The notes under the pieces are model-generated. The model did not search any database, was not told where the DNA came from, and saw nothing but the letters and a program-made list of their open reading frames with translations. From NCBI RefSeq assembly GCF_003987355.1, contig NZ_PIPR01000002.1:62001-126000 (forward strand): a DNA stretch of 64,000 bases. Direction: 5' to 3'. Source of the DNA: Pseudidiomarina aestuarii (GTDB lineage: Bacteria > Pseudomonadota > Gammaproteobacteria > Enterobacterales > Alteromonadaceae). Position 1 is the first letter of the stretch; each line of letters starts with the position of its first letter. Below, one piece after another: positions 24,997 through 33,964 of the stretch. Made by a program: the position numbers and the translations under genes.

Positions 24997-25011
24997 CTCT
25001 TGGAGTAAAGC

Positions 25012-25500
25012 ATGTCGTTAGCGAAGCAAGTAGGTGGTTTGTTTGGATGGCTCGCGCTGTCGTATTTAGTTGCCTTTGTCGGCGGTATCGGTTCAGCCAA
25101 TGCCCCAGTGTTTTACCGTGAGCTGATGTTGCCTGACTGGGCGCCCGCTGCATGGTTGTTCGGTCCAGTTTGGACAGCGCTTTACACGCTAATGGGTATA
25201 GCCGCTTGGTTAATTTGGCGCGAGTACGGTTTTACCGGCGATGCAAAACGTGCACTACAAATTAACTTTATTCAGTTGGCACTGAATGCACTTTGGAGCT
25301 GGTTGTTTTTTGCATGGTACTTAGGCGCTATCAGCTACATTGAAATCATCATTCTCTGGGGTGCGATACTCATTACTATTGCGGCTTATTGGCGGGTGAA
25401 CCGCGCGGCTGCGATTCTATTGATTCCGTATTTAATGTGGGTGACCTTTGCGGCGGCATTGAACTACAGCATCTGGCAACTTAATCCAGGTGTTTTATAA
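25012..25500 (+). CDS. tspO: TspO/MBR family membrane protein
   Basis: The 162-residue product has five predicted transmembrane helices, as expected for TspO. Signature segments include YRELMLPDWAPAAWLFGPVWTALY near the first loop and the Trp-rich helices NALWSWLFFAWYLG. TspO proteins bind porphyrins and are linked to tetrapyrrole and redox stress responses. GGAG precedes the ATG. It is a single gene; the terminator just after its stop faces the opposite strand. Confidence 0.93.
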   Translation: MSLAKQVGGLFGWLALSYLVAFVGGIGSANAPVFYRELMLPDWAPAAWLFGPVWTALYTLMGIAAWLIWREYGFTGDAKRALQINFIQLALNALWSWLFFAWYLGAISYIEIIILWGAILITIAAYWRVNRAAAILLIPYLMWVTFAAALNYSIWQLNPGVL

Positions 25501-25538
25501 AAAAATACCGGCCTAGGGATGGCGCCCACTAGGCCGGC
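25495..25538 (-). terminator. Rho-independent terminator for the two-component operon
   Basis: CCGGCCTAG (25508-25516) pairs with CTAGGCCGG (25529-25537). On the minus strand it is followed by TATTTTTTTA, a proper U-tract, so it terminates leftward transcription from the response regulator, about 110 bp after that gene. The tract overlaps the last codons of tspO. Confidence 0.85.
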
Positions 25539-25645
25539 TCAACACAGTCGTCGGAAGGCGACTGCGCAGACTCACAAAAGAGAGACTAGAGTATAGCGAC
25601 AAACCATGAACCTAGATTGAGTGGTACATGAACAGAACATGAAAA

Positions 25646-26320
25646 TTACGAATTGCGGTGAATAAGGCGGTAGCCGACCCCTCGCACCGTTTCGATCAAC
25701 GTGTTGTCGGTATCGTTGAGCTTGAGACGCAATCGCCGAATATAGACATCCACAACGTTGGTAAGCGGGTCTTCGTGCGTTCCCCATACTTTATTGAGAA
25801 TACGCTCTCGCGACAGTGCCGTATTCGGGTGTTTCAGGAAGAATTTCAGTAGGTCAAACTCTTTGCTGGTTAAATCGAGCGTAGAACCGTCCAAAAAGGC
25901 TAGATGTTTATCGGTATCCAGCACAACCGAGCCGTTTTGCAGCAAGGTTGCGGTCGGAGTTGTTGCACGTCGTGCCAGTGCCTCCAAGCGAGCAACCAAC
26001 TCATCAAAGTCGAACGGTTTTCCTAAGTAGTCATCAGCTCCCGCGCGCAAGCCAAGAATTTTATCGTCGGTTTCATTGAGTGCGGTGAGCATCAATACTC
26101 GTGTCGAATTTCCTTGTTGTCGCAGTTCATGCAGTACAGCCAATCCATCTTTCTGCGGTAGCATTCGGTCTAGAATAATCACATCGTAGTCACCCGCGAG
26201 AGCCAGCTGCAAGCCGGTTTTGCCGTCGCCCGCATGGTCACAGCGGTAGCCCTCAGCTGTCAATCCTTTGAGAAGGAATTGGGCAAGTCGCTGTTCATCT
26301 TCCACAATGAGTAGGTTCAT
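25646..26320 (-). CDS. OmpR/PhoB-type response regulator
   Basis: The 224-residue product has a receiver domain (1-120) with Asp51 in VIILDRMLPQKDG as phosphoacceptor, plus the conserved Lys in GKPFDFDEL. It also has a C-terminal winged-helix DNA-binding domain (about 130-222; LTSKEFDLLKFFLKHPN, VDVYIRRLRLKL). Its ATG overlaps the TGA of the upstream kinase gene, so the pair is coupled. The targets are unknown. The CusR/PmrA-like subgroup is plausible by sequence feel only. Confidence 0.93.
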   Translation of the reverse strand: MNLLIVEDEQRLAQFLLKGLTAEGYRCDHAGDGKTGLQLALAGDYDVIILDRMLPQKDGLAVLHELRQQGNSTRVLMLTALNETDDKILGLRAGADDYLGKPFDFDELVARLEALARRATTPTATLLQNGSVVLDTDKHLAFLDGSTLDLTSKEFDLLKFFLKHPNTALSRERILNKVWGTHEDPLTNVVDVYIRRLRLKLNDTDNTLIETVRGVGYRLIHRNS

Positions 26321-27729
26321 GCCATCTCTCTCTGTAATTCTCTCGGTAACACCACGGTCATCTGAGTACCTTCACCCACCGTGCTGCTGGCCGTCAGCCG
26401 ACCGCCATGCGCCGTCGCAATTGCCTTGGCCACAGCGAGCCCTAATCCCATACCTTGCTCATGTTTGCTGGTTTGTGCGCCGCGATAAAAGCGTTCAAAA
26501 ATAAACGGTAGTTCGTTGGCTTCGATGCCATACCCAAAATCTTCAACGACAATAATTAAGTCGGCTTCCGAAATCTTTGCGCGCAAGATAATTTGCGTAT
26601 TCGCTGGTGAATAGCGAATTGCATTCTCAATGAGAATGACGAGTAATTGACGTATGCGCTCAGCGTCGATCACGGCACTTGCTACCGAGTCTTCAGCGCA
26701 TTCGATTTGAATTTGATGGTGCTCAGATAGCGCTCGTGTATCTTCGACAACGCTATGCAGCAAGCGCACGACATCGACGGGTTGCCGATTGAGTCTAAGG
26801 CTGTTGGAGTCAGCTCGGGCTATAAATAATAAATCATCTACCAAGCGTGACAGTGCAACCGACTGCTCCAGGACACATCGCAAAGCGGTTCTATATTCTT
26901 CGTGGTCACGCTGTTCTCGCCGCAATGCGACCTGAGCTTCACCACGAATAATCGTCAGTGGCGTTCGCAGCTCATGGCTGATATCGGCAAGGAAATTACG
27001 ACGAATAGAGTCACTGCGTTCTAACGCGGTATTGGCGGACGTTAGCTCTGCAGTTCGCTGAGCAACTTGATATTCCAATTCTTCACGTGTGCGTTCGACT
27101 GCTCGAAGCAATGACGAAACACCCGCTAGGGTGATTACGATAGCTAAAATAGCAAGGCTAATAGCGGTCCAAAGTATGATGACGTGGATACCATCAATGC
27201 GGCTATTGAGTGCATCAACTACGTTTTGTTGTCGCGTAACGGCAGCGTTTATAGCTTCGCGAAAACCGATATCTATTCGTTCTTCAAGGATGAAACGAAT
27301 GCGGTCGTCGTAATCGACAGGGTCGCTGTTCTCAACAATCTGCTCGAAGTCAGCAATGATGCTATCAATCAGAGCTTCGAGTGCGTCAGTGTCTTCGATA
27401 CTACCTGCCGTAAATTCGATCCCGAGTGCTTCGCGCTGTTGTATCTCCAGCAATCGAATCTTACCCAATGACTCCGCAATAATGGCGCGCTTGTTGCGCA
27501 CGGCAGATTGATTGGCAAACTGACCAAATAAAATTTCATCAGTGAGTTGTTTAAACAATCGATAGGAGGTGCTGGAAAGCTGCAAATGTTCATTAAGAAG
27601 GGCATTTGCGGTGTTCATTTGCCCGATTTGATTTAAGGTCACGCGTGATGACCACAGCACCATCACTGCCGCTAAAACGACAATCAACAAGCTAACAATG
27701 GCAAAGCGAAGCAGCTTTTTTTTGAACAT
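26317..27729 (-). CDS. Membrane sensor histidine kinase
   Basis: The roughly 470-residue product has TM1 (about 8-28), a helical periplasmic domain of about 150 residues, TM2 (about 183-205), a short HAMP-like linker, a dimerisation domain with phospho-His near residue 252 (FLADISHELRTPL), and an ATPase domain with FGYGI and GMGLGLAVAKA. The signal is unknown; the all-helical sensor resembles four-helix-bundle types. The start at ATG 27729 is preferred over TTG 27738. Partner of the response regulator just downstream. Confidence 0.92.
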   Translation of the reverse strand: MFKKKLLRFAIVSLLIVVLAAVMVLWSSRVTLNQIGQMNTANALLNEHLQLSSTSYRLFKQLTDEILFGQFANQSAVRNKRAIIAESLGKIRLLEIQQREALGIEFTAGSIEDTDALEALIDSIIADFEQIVENSDPVDYDDRIRFILEERIDIGFREAINAAVTRQQNVVDALNSRIDGIHVIILWTAISLAILAIVITLAGVSSLLRAVERTREELEYQVAQRTAELTSANTALERSDSIRRNFLADISHELRTPLTIIRGEAQVALRREQRDHEEYRTALRCVLEQSVALSRLVDDLLFIARADSNSLRLNRQPVDVVRLLHSVVEDTRALSEHHQIQIECAEDSVASAVIDAERIRQLLVILIENAIRYSPANTQIILRAKISEADLIIVVEDFGYGIEANELPFIFERFYRGAQTSKHEQGMGLGLAVAKAIATAHGGRLTASSTVGEGTQMTVVLPRELQREMA

Positions 27730-27791
27730 GTGAATCAACGCTCGCGGTCATAATACTGCTTCAATTAACGCTCATTCTGCTATTAGGATCA

Positions 27792-28256
27792 CTACCGAGC
27801 TGAACGTCGCGCTTGATATTCCGCATCGCTGAAACCGAGCTTCAATCGGTGAGAAAGCTCACGCATGGATGCCATTTGTTCATCAGTGAGTGCCATTTGG
27901 CAGCGCATTTGCTGGGCGACACCACTCATTCGCCGTTCAAGGTCTGCACCAGCTTGAGTCAGTTCGACAAATTTGACGCGATCATCATTCTGACACGCAC
28001 TACGCTGAAGTAATCCTTTGTCCTCTAATTTTCGAACTAAGGGTGTGAGCGTACCTGAGTCAAATTGAGTTTCCGCGGACAAATTTCCCATGCGCATTTT
28101 ACCGCCATGCCATAATGCGAGCATGACTACGTATTGTGCATAGGTTAGTCCGAAAGGTTCGAGTATGGGACGATACATACGGGTTATAGAGTTTGCCGCG
28201 CAATACATCGCGAAACAGAGTTGTTCGTTAAGCGGCAATGTCACTCGAGAAGTCAT
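27792..28256 (-). CDS. ohrR: OhrR-type MarR family peroxide-sensing repressor
   Basis: The 154-residue product is a winged-helix MarR protein with the OhrR N-terminal pattern LNEQLCFAMYCAAN, where Cys14 is the expected organic-peroxide sensor. An additional cysteine in RSACQNDDR lies near the wing. Oxidation of the N-terminal cysteine releases DNA in this family. The start at 28256 has AAGGA six bases upstream. It is divergent from ohr with a palindrome in between, the standard arrangement. Confidence 0.92.
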   Translation of the reverse strand: MTSRVTLPLNEQLCFAMYCAANSITRMYRPILEPFGLTYAQYVVMLALWHGGKMRMGNLSAETQFDSGTLTPLVRKLEDKGLLQRSACQNDDRVKFVELTQAGADLERRMSGVAQQMRCQMALTDEQMASMRELSHRLKLGFSDAEYQARRSAR

Positions 28257-28340
28257 ATGCATTCCTTTCCTACTGTCTTATTTTAGTATTCACTAAACTG
28301 CAAGCAAACGTAAAGACCTTTTGACTATTAAATAGCCTGA

Positions 28341-28359
28341 TTACCTTGCATGCAAGTAA
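28341..28359. promoter_or_regulatory. Candidate OhrR operator
   Basis: A perfect 12-bp palindrome, CTTGCATGCAAG (28345-28356), is flanked by TTAC and TAA, giving a 19-bp near-symmetric site between divergent ohrR and ohr. Position and symmetry suit OhrR, which represses ohr until oxidised by organic peroxides. The assignment is inference from context. Confidence 0.55.
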
Positions 28360-28420
28360 TTATCTGCTATGGTTAAGTCAGTTTTTAATTTTCACTTCGT
28401 CTTTGTTAAGGAGTCAACAA

Positions 28421-28843
28421 ATGGAAGCACTTTATACTGCCACAGTCACTTCAACGGGTGGCCGAGACGGCCGCGCGCAATCGGATGACGGTTTACTTGA
28501 TGTAAAACTAGCACCTCCGAAAGAGCTCGGCGGACCTGGTGGTGCAACGAATCCGGAACAACTATTTGCTGCGGGTTATTCAGCTTGCTTTCTAGGTGCG
28601 TTGAAGCACGTTGCTGGGCAAGAAAAAACCAAGCTGCCGGACGGTTTGAAACTCACTGCGAATGTCGGCATTGGCAAACGCGAGGGTGGTTTCCAAATCG
28701 CCGTTGACCTGCATGTTTACCTACCCGGCATGGCTGATGATCAAGCGCAGACTTTGGTAGAGAAAGCCAACGAAGTGTGCCCATACAGCCACGCCACTAA
28801 GGGTAATATTGACGTTAATCGTCATGTCCATACCGAAGACTGA
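28421..28843 (+). CDS. ohr: Organic hydroperoxide resistance protein
   Basis: The 140-residue product is a thiol peroxidase of the Ohr/OsmC family that reduces organic hydroperoxides using lipoylated partners. The catalytic cysteines are Cys56 (GYSACFLGAL) and Cys120 (EVCPYSHAT), both in their expected contexts. The start at 28421 has AAGGAG upstream and matches the family length. It is divergent from ohrR and convergent with the SbtA-type permease gene. Confidence 0.95.
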   Translation: MEALYTATVTSTGGRDGRAQSDDGLLDVKLAPPKELGGPGGATNPEQLFAAGYSACFLGALKHVAGQEKTKLPDGLKLTANVGIGKREGGFQIAVDLHVYLPGMADDQAQTLVEKANEVCPYSHATKGNIDVNRHVHTED

Positions 28844-28860
28844 GCGGTATTAACCGCTCA
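28841..28860. repeat. Short hairpin shared by two convergent stop codons
   Basis: TGAGCGGT and ACCGCTCA form a perfect 8-bp stem around ATTA. The TGA of ohr is the first triplet, and the stop of the convergent permease gene lies in the loop side. No T-run follows on either strand, so it is at best a weak bidirectional terminator. Confidence 0.6.
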
Positions 28861-29788
28861 GCCACTTGGTCAATAGTGGCAGTTGTATGAGCACATTGAC
28901 CGGGAACGTGACCCCTAAAGAAGCCAACATAGCCATGCCTATGTCGGCTTTTTTTATGGCCGCACGAATGGCTGCTGGCGCCGCAATATAGGATGCACTT
29001 GCAGTTAATGCACCCAAAACGAGCACGCTACCGAGCGGGAGTTGCAGCCACAAACCAAGTCCGAGACCCAGCCAACTCAGTGCAAATGGTGTAAGTGCCG
29101 CAAACAGCACGAGGCGCCAGTGCTGTAGGGGCAGCGGGGTGCAAATGCGTGCTGTACATAGACCCATTTCTAACAGGAACAGTGCAAGCAATACTTTAAA
29201 CCCGTCAATCACCATGCCTTCGATAGGAGCCAGCCCTTTCGGGCCGTATAGCGCACCGATAATGACACCACCGAGTAATAAAATCACTCCACGACTGGTT
29301 AAGGCTTCTACCCATACCGACCATAGAGATGTAGGTTCGGTGCTTTGCTGCTGTTGCCGATGCTGATAGTAGGCGAGCATCAAGATAATCGCCGGCAGCT
29401 CAAGAATCACAAGATACAGCGTAGTATCGCCCGCCAGAGGCAGTCCAGCGCTCTCGGCTAACGACCAGGCGACAGCGAAAGTACCTGCACTGACCGAGCC
29501 ATAGTGAGCGGCAATGCTGGCGGCATTTTCCATATTGAGTTGTACTATTTTACTGAGTATCGGATAGACAATAAGCGGGATGATGATACCGAGCAGAGCA
29601 ATGAGTCCAAGGTGACCAAGATGAATCGAATCGCCACTGCCATGCAGTGAGAGACCACCTTTAACACCGATACTTAGCATAAGCAGTATGGTGAGAATAT
29701 CGTACACAGAGGTCGGGACTTTAAGATCGGATTTGAGTACACCGGCAATCAATCCTAATGCAAAAAAAGCTATCACTATATCTGGCAT
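28850..29788 (-). CDS. SbtA-type sodium-dependent bicarbonate permease
   Basis: The 312-residue product has about ten hydrophobic helices and the SbtA family pattern (IAAHYGSVSAGTFAVAW in the first half and ASASYIAAPAAIRAAIKKAD in the second). The cyanobacterial prototype imports bicarbonate with sodium; the role in a heterotroph may be to feed carboxylases or pH control. It is divergent from a CbbR/CmpR-like LysR gene, which likely regulates it. Confidence 0.88.
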   Translation of the reverse strand: MPDIVIAFFALGLIAGVLKSDLKVPTSVYDILTILLMLSIGVKGGLSLHGSGDSIHLGHLGLIALLGIIIPLIVYPILSKIVQLNMENAASIAAHYGSVSAGTFAVAWSLAESAGLPLAGDTTLYLVILELPAIILMLAYYQHRQQQQSTEPTSLWSVWVEALTSRGVILLLGGVIIGALYGPKGLAPIEGMVIDGFKVLLALFLLEMGLCTARICTPLPLQHWRLVLFAALTPFALSWLGLGLGLWLQLPLGSVLVLGALTASASYIAAPAAIRAAIKKADIGMAMLASLGVTFPVNVLIQLPLLTKWLSG

Positions 29789-29850
29789 ATATCGGTCCTT
29801 GAGACAGTAAAGAATGAAGCGGAGCGATTATGCGCGAACTCGAGCATGTT

Positions 29851-29868
29851 TAATAATTAATATTATTA
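29851..29868. promoter_or_regulatory. AT-rich palindrome between sbtA-type and LysR genes
   Basis: TAATAAT-TAAT-ATTATTA is an 18-bp inverted repeat in the 119-bp divergent spacer. LysR proteins bind such symmetric T-N11-A type sites between divergent genes. It might equally be a promoter-rich AT stretch. Confidence 0.4.
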
Positions 29869-29907
29869 TGCTTTACTATAGGTAATTATCTATATAGGTG
29901 TTTTGCC

Positions 29908-30837
29908 ATGGATAGTCGCCGTATCAATTTTCGGTTACTGCAAGTGTTTCGTGCTGTAGTACAAGCAGGTTCGATTTCTCAGGCCGCCCGCCAGTTGCAC
30001 CTCACTCAACCTACCGTGTCACTTCAGTTGAAATCGTTGCGTGATATTGTCGGGGAGCCCTTGCTCGAGACCCATCGCGAAGGCATTACGTTGACTCCTG
30101 CGGGAGAATATTTTTATCAAGCTGCGGGTGATGTGCTGGGTCGATTTGACGATCTGGGTCAGCAGTTACAGCGTTTCCGCGGTGGCGAGGTCGGGAAGTT
30201 GACGATTGGACTTGTCACCACCGCCAAGTATCTTGTGGCCCAATTACTCAGTAGTTTTGCCGAGCAGTTTCCAGATATTGAAGTGATCCTGAATATTGCC
30301 AATCGCGGTACCATACTGGAACGATTTCGTGATCAAGCTGACGACTTGTATTGGTTCAGTCATCCGCCGACAGGTACGGATGTAGATGCAGAACCTTTGG
30401 TGCGAAATCCGCTACAGCTGATTGCTCCGCCGAATCATTGGGCCGCAGGTCAGACGATTACTTTTTCGCAGCTCCACGAGGAACGCTTCTTAATTCGTGA
30501 ACCAGGTTCTGCGACGCGAATGCTGTTTGAGGCTTGGTTGAGTGGTCAAGGCTTCGGGTTACGGCAAACTATGCAGATTGAAAGTAATGAAGCTATTCGA
30601 CTTGGTGTAGCGAGCGGACTTGGACTCGCTGTGATTTCGGAACATCCACTAGCACACGGAGCAGAGCAAGTTGCCACGTTGAAAATCAAGGGATTTCCCT
30701 TACAAAGCTATTGGTACTTAGTACGTCACCGACAGCGTTATGAAAGCTATGCTGCACATACCTTCGTCAGTCATGTACGCGAGCGCTTGCCGCAAATTAT
30801 CGAGTCACGCTGGCTAGTGCCAACCACGGAGGCATGA
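29908..30837 (+). CDS. LysR family regulator (CbbR/CmpR-like)
   Basis: The 309-residue product has an N-terminal HTH (VQAGSISQAARQLHLTQPTVSLQLKSL without interruption) and an effector domain (about 90-300). The N-terminal wording RINFRLLQVFRAVVQAGS and TLTPAGEYFY suggest the CbbR/CmpR subgroup, which reacts to carbon status. It is divergent from the bicarbonate permease and overlaps the downstream APC permease start (ATGA), so it likely controls both. Confidence 0.88.
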   Translation: MDSRRINFRLLQVFRAVVQAGSISQAARQLHLTQPTVSLQLKSLRDIVGEPLLETHREGITLTPAGEYFYQAAGDVLGRFDDLGQQLQRFRGGEVGKLTIGLVTTAKYLVAQLLSSFAEQFPDIEVILNIANRGTILERFRDQADDLYWFSHPPTGTDVDAEPLVRNPLQLIAPPNHWAAGQTITFSQLHEERFLIREPGSATRMLFEAWLSGQGFGLRQTMQIESNEAIRLGVASGLGLAVISEHPLAHGAEQVATLKIKGFPLQSYWYLVRHRQRYESYAAHTFVSHVRERLPQIIESRWLVPTTEA

Positions 30838-32102
30838 TGGAACAGTCACAACTAAAACGAACGACAGGACTACCCGGTGCGGTTCTCCTTGGACTTGGCT
30901 CAATTATCGGTACTGGCGCCTTTGTGAGTATAGGTTTTGGTGCCGAACTCGCTGGTAGCTATTTGGTTTGGGCTATCGCTCTGGCTGCAGTGGTGGCAGC
31001 CTGCAATGGTTTATCAAGTGCGCAACTGGCAGCCATTCACCCAGTTAGCGGCGGTACCTATGAGTATGGCTACCGATTCTTGAATCATGACCTGGGTTTC
31101 ACTGCCGGGTGGCTATTTGTACTGGCAAAAAGTGCATCGGCGGCTACAGCCTCTTTGGCTATCGGTAAGACAGTGGCACATGCTATCGGTTGGTCAGGCT
31201 ATGCAGAAGTCGGAATCAGTATCGCAGTGCTTGCGCTTTTGACCGGGTTGGTGATGGGAGGTCTGAAACGCTCGAATCGCGCAAATGCAGTGCTGGTCGC
31301 TATCGCCATAGCTGCCCTTGTTTTGTTTATTGGCTACAGCTTCACTCTGGACCCTGTGCCATCCGTTTTAGATGCGGCACAAGAGCCGAAGCACTGGAGC
31401 GATATACTTGCAGCAGCGGCACTGCTGTTTGTCGCCTACACCGGTTATGGACGTATTGCGACTATGGGTGAGGAAGTCACTGAGCCGCGGCATACCATAC
31501 CACGCGCTATTGTGACGACTGTCTTGGTGGTCACTATTCTGTATATCTTTATCGGGGTGGCCTTACTTAACTTTCCTTTAGGTACAGCGCAGAGCTTAGT
31601 ATTAGCTGATTTGGTGCTGGCAGAGCACGCACCTAGGTGGGTCTATTTTGCTTTAGCGATTGGCGCCGTTATAGCCATGGCGGGCGTCGCTTTAAATTTA
31701 CTACTTGGGGTATCGCGCGTAGTTTTGGCGATGGCGCGAAGAAAAGATCTACCACCTGCTTTGGCAGCGCTGAATCCGCAGCGCACGTCGGCACCAGCGG
31801 CGATATTATTTACTGCAGGGGTAATGCTAGCGCTGGTACTCATCGGTGACTTGGAACTCGCTTGGTCATTCAGTGCTTTCACTGTATTGGTCTATTATAG
31901 TTTGACCAACTTAGCAGCTCTGCAGGTGAGTCCCGACCTACGCTTTGTCCCGCGTTGGATTTCAATTCTTGGTCTTTTGGCCTGTTTATCACTCGCCGCA
32001 TTTGTTGACTTGAGCGTGTTGGGTTATGGGATCGGCTTGATTGTTATTGGACTGATTTGGCATCGTGTTCGCTACAGCGCAGCCGCAACCTCTGAGGACT
32101 AA
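30834..32102 (+). CDS. APC family amino acid/polyamine permease
   Basis: The 422-residue product has about twelve transmembrane helices. The N-terminal substrate-binding motif GSIIGTGAFVSIG is typical of the amino acid-polyamine-cation superfamily, and GEEVTEPRHTIPRAI marks the loop after helix six to seven. The substrate is not identifiable. The ATG overlaps the TGA of the LysR gene; ATG 30837 is a second in-frame option. The DUF1543 gene begins four bases after its stop, so the three genes look cotranscribed. Confidence 0.87.
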   Translation: MMEQSQLKRTTGLPGAVLLGLGSIIGTGAFVSIGFGAELAGSYLVWAIALAAVVAACNGLSSAQLAAIHPVSGGTYEYGYRFLNHDLGFTAGWLFVLAKSASAATASLAIGKTVAHAIGWSGYAEVGISIAVLALLTGLVMGGLKRSNRANAVLVAIAIAALVLFIGYSFTLDPVPSVLDAAQEPKHWSDILAAAALLFVAYTGYGRIATMGEEVTEPRHTIPRAIVTTVLVVTILYIFIGVALLNFPLGTAQSLVLADLVLAEHAPRWVYFALAIGAVIAMAGVALNLLLGVSRVVLAMARRKDLPPALAALNPQRTSAPAAILFTAGVMLALVLIGDLELAWSFSAFTVLVYYSLTNLAALQVSPDLRFVPRWISILGLLACLSLAAFVDLSVLGYGIGLIVIGLIWHRVRYSAAATSED

Positions 32103-32105
32103 ATA

Positions 32106-32618
32106 ATGCAAGTGTACTTGGTTTATGTTGGCGGTACCGCGCCGAAGGCAAATATCGAATTGCACGATGTACGCTTTGTCGTGGGTGAATCGATTGAGGC
32201 GACGTTCCCGCAGTTGCGACAGCAATGGTTTGGCAGTCAGCAGGGTATTCACATGGATAGCTTTATGCAGATCCACCATATTGACGGGTACCGAGTGGAG
32301 CTTAGCCGCGAGCCTGTGCAGCAATCGAAGAAGCTCTATTTCGTCAATTATGGTGGTTACTATCCGGGCCGCATTGCCGAGTTTCACGACTTTACTTTAG
32401 TAGTTGCTCAGTCTGCTGATGAAGCTAAACAATTGGGTAAAGCCAGTGTGCAAAAGCAAGGCTTAGCGAAGGCACTGGAGTTCCATAAAGATGACCTATT
32501 AGAGGTCGATGACTGTCTACAAATCGATCTACTCGATGGTTGGTACATTCGACTGGTACATGATGGCGGCTCGCAGCAGTTAGAGCCCGATTGGATGGGC
32601 TATCGACCGCTCCCCTAA
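32106..32618 (+). CDS. DUF1543 domain protein
   Basis: The 170-residue soluble product contains two copies of a similar unit: YLVYVGGTAPKANIELHDVRFVV near the start and YFVNYGGYYPGRIAEFHDFTLVV from residue about 80. This is the DUF1543 repeat. The function is unknown. It is tightly linked to the APC permease. Confidence 0.85.
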   Translation: MQVYLVYVGGTAPKANIELHDVRFVVGESIEATFPQLRQQWFGSQQGIHMDSFMQIHHIDGYRVELSREPVQQSKKLYFVNYGGYYPGRIAEFHDFTLVVAQSADEAKQLGKASVQKQGLAKALEFHKDDLLEVDDCLQIDLLDGWYIRLVHDGGSQQLEPDWMGYRPLP

Positions 32619-32637
32619 TCATTGCCGTGCAGATGAT

Positions 32638-33927
32638 CTACGTGAGGAACAAGTTGCGATACATTCGCTCAGCATAATCGTCGGTCATACCTGCAATATA
32701 GTCACAGAGGATTCGATCCGCGGCTGCAGCACCTTGGTTATCCATTGCTGCCCGCCAGCGAGCACGAGTATTACGAGGTAGTAAGCGCTCAGGTTCGGTA
32801 TGAAACGCTGCGAATAAATCGAGCAGCATATTTTGACTCCGCCAGCGCAGCTGTTGAATCGATGGCTGATTAATCACATGTTCGAATACGACCGCCTTAA
32901 GGCTGTTCAATAGTAAGCGCTCACTTTCTGGTAAGGTTGCATTGAAGCGGATTAATGGCTCGTCAGCTTCAGGCAAGACCACTTCCAAACGAACCTTAGT
33001 TACAAAGATATTCACTAAGGCACCAATTGCATTCTTGCGCTCATGGTGCTCGTTGGCGAAGAGCTGTCGCCCCAGTTTATGCATCAGCGTTGTTAGTTCG
33101 GGTTCGAGGTGATCGACCACAGCATCCATATGCTGGTGCCATTGCTTTTCATTCAGAGTGCCGGTAACGACTGCATCTTCTAAATCGTGAACCCCGTAAG
33201 CGATATCGTCGGCAAGTTCCATCATCGACGCATCGAGCGATTTGTGTCGTGATCTCTGCCATGGGGAGGCCGCGAGCACATCCACTTGCTGAAATAATTT
33301 CCGGTCTGCCTCCGACAACGGCTCTAATACCCAATCCAGCAGGTCGGCATCACAGGCAAATAGCGCTTTCGCTGGTTTCCATTGTGACAAGCTACCTGGC
33401 TTATCGTGCTCAGGCGATTGCGGTAGCTCAGGCATCAATACTGGATATTTCAACAGGCCCAGCAGCGAGCGACGAGTCAAATCCATGCCATGTTCAGGAT
33501 GATAAGCTTCCAGCTTGCCAACAATCCGAAAGGTTTGCCCGTTACCTTCGAAACCACCGGAGGCCAGCATCTTGTAATTCAGCGCGGTTTCGCCACCATG
33601 GCCAAAAGGTGGATGGCCGATGTCGTGAGCGAGGCACAAGGTTTCCATCAAATTCAAATCAGGTAGCAGCGCGCGCTCCTCAGCACTGCACACATGCTGT
33701 AGTTGATTAATCAATGACGAACCAATTTGCGAGGCTTCTAATGAATGGGTGAGGCGAGTTCGATAAAAGTCATTTTCACCGACATTCATGATCTGCGTTT
33801 TGGATTGTAAGCGACGAAACGCTGCAGAGTGCAACACTCGAGCACGATCACGCTGCCACGCATTACGTAAATCACCGGGGCGTTGTAGCGGGGCGTTGGA
33901 ACGACGTGCTTGCCAGTGCTCGGTCAT
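32638..33927 (-). CDS. dGTPase-like HD domain triphosphohydrolase
   Basis: The 429-residue product belongs to the deoxyguanosinetriphosphate triphosphohydrolase family. The HD metal site is visible (RLTHSLE, LAHDIGHPPFGHGGE, and Asp in MMELADDIAYGVHDLED). The family cleaves dNTPs to nucleosides and triphosphate and can limit phage by dNTP depletion, though here no defence genes are adjacent. The length suits the type 2 subgroup. It is a single gene. Confidence 0.9.
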   Translation of the reverse strand: MTEHWQARRSNAPLQRPGDLRNAWQRDRARVLHSAAFRRLQSKTQIMNVGENDFYRTRLTHSLEASQIGSSLINQLQHVCSAEERALLPDLNLMETLCLAHDIGHPPFGHGGETALNYKMLASGGFEGNGQTFRIVGKLEAYHPEHGMDLTRRSLLGLLKYPVLMPELPQSPEHDKPGSLSQWKPAKALFACDADLLDWVLEPLSEADRKLFQQVDVLAASPWQRSRHKSLDASMMELADDIAYGVHDLEDAVVTGTLNEKQWHQHMDAVVDHLEPELTTLMHKLGRQLFANEHHERKNAIGALVNIFVTKVRLEVVLPEADEPLIRFNATLPESERLLLNSLKAVVFEHVINQPSIQQLRWRSQNMLLDLFAAFHTEPERLLPRNTRARWRAAMDNQGAAAADRILCDYIAGMTDDYAERMYRNLFLT

Positions 33928-33964
33928 GCGAACTTACCTTATAATTCAATGAAAAGTTGACGGT

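Noticed and set aside
28841-28860. A bidirectional rho-independent terminator between ohr and the bicarbonate permease gene.
   Set aside because: The stem is only eight pairs and neither strand has a T-run after it. I keep it only as a hairpin.
32638-33927. A phage-defence island around the dGTPase gene.
   Set aside because: Neighbours are DUF1543, an APC permease, a methyltransferase and cyclase genes. No second defence gene or mobile element lies close, so a housekeeping dNTPase is more likely.
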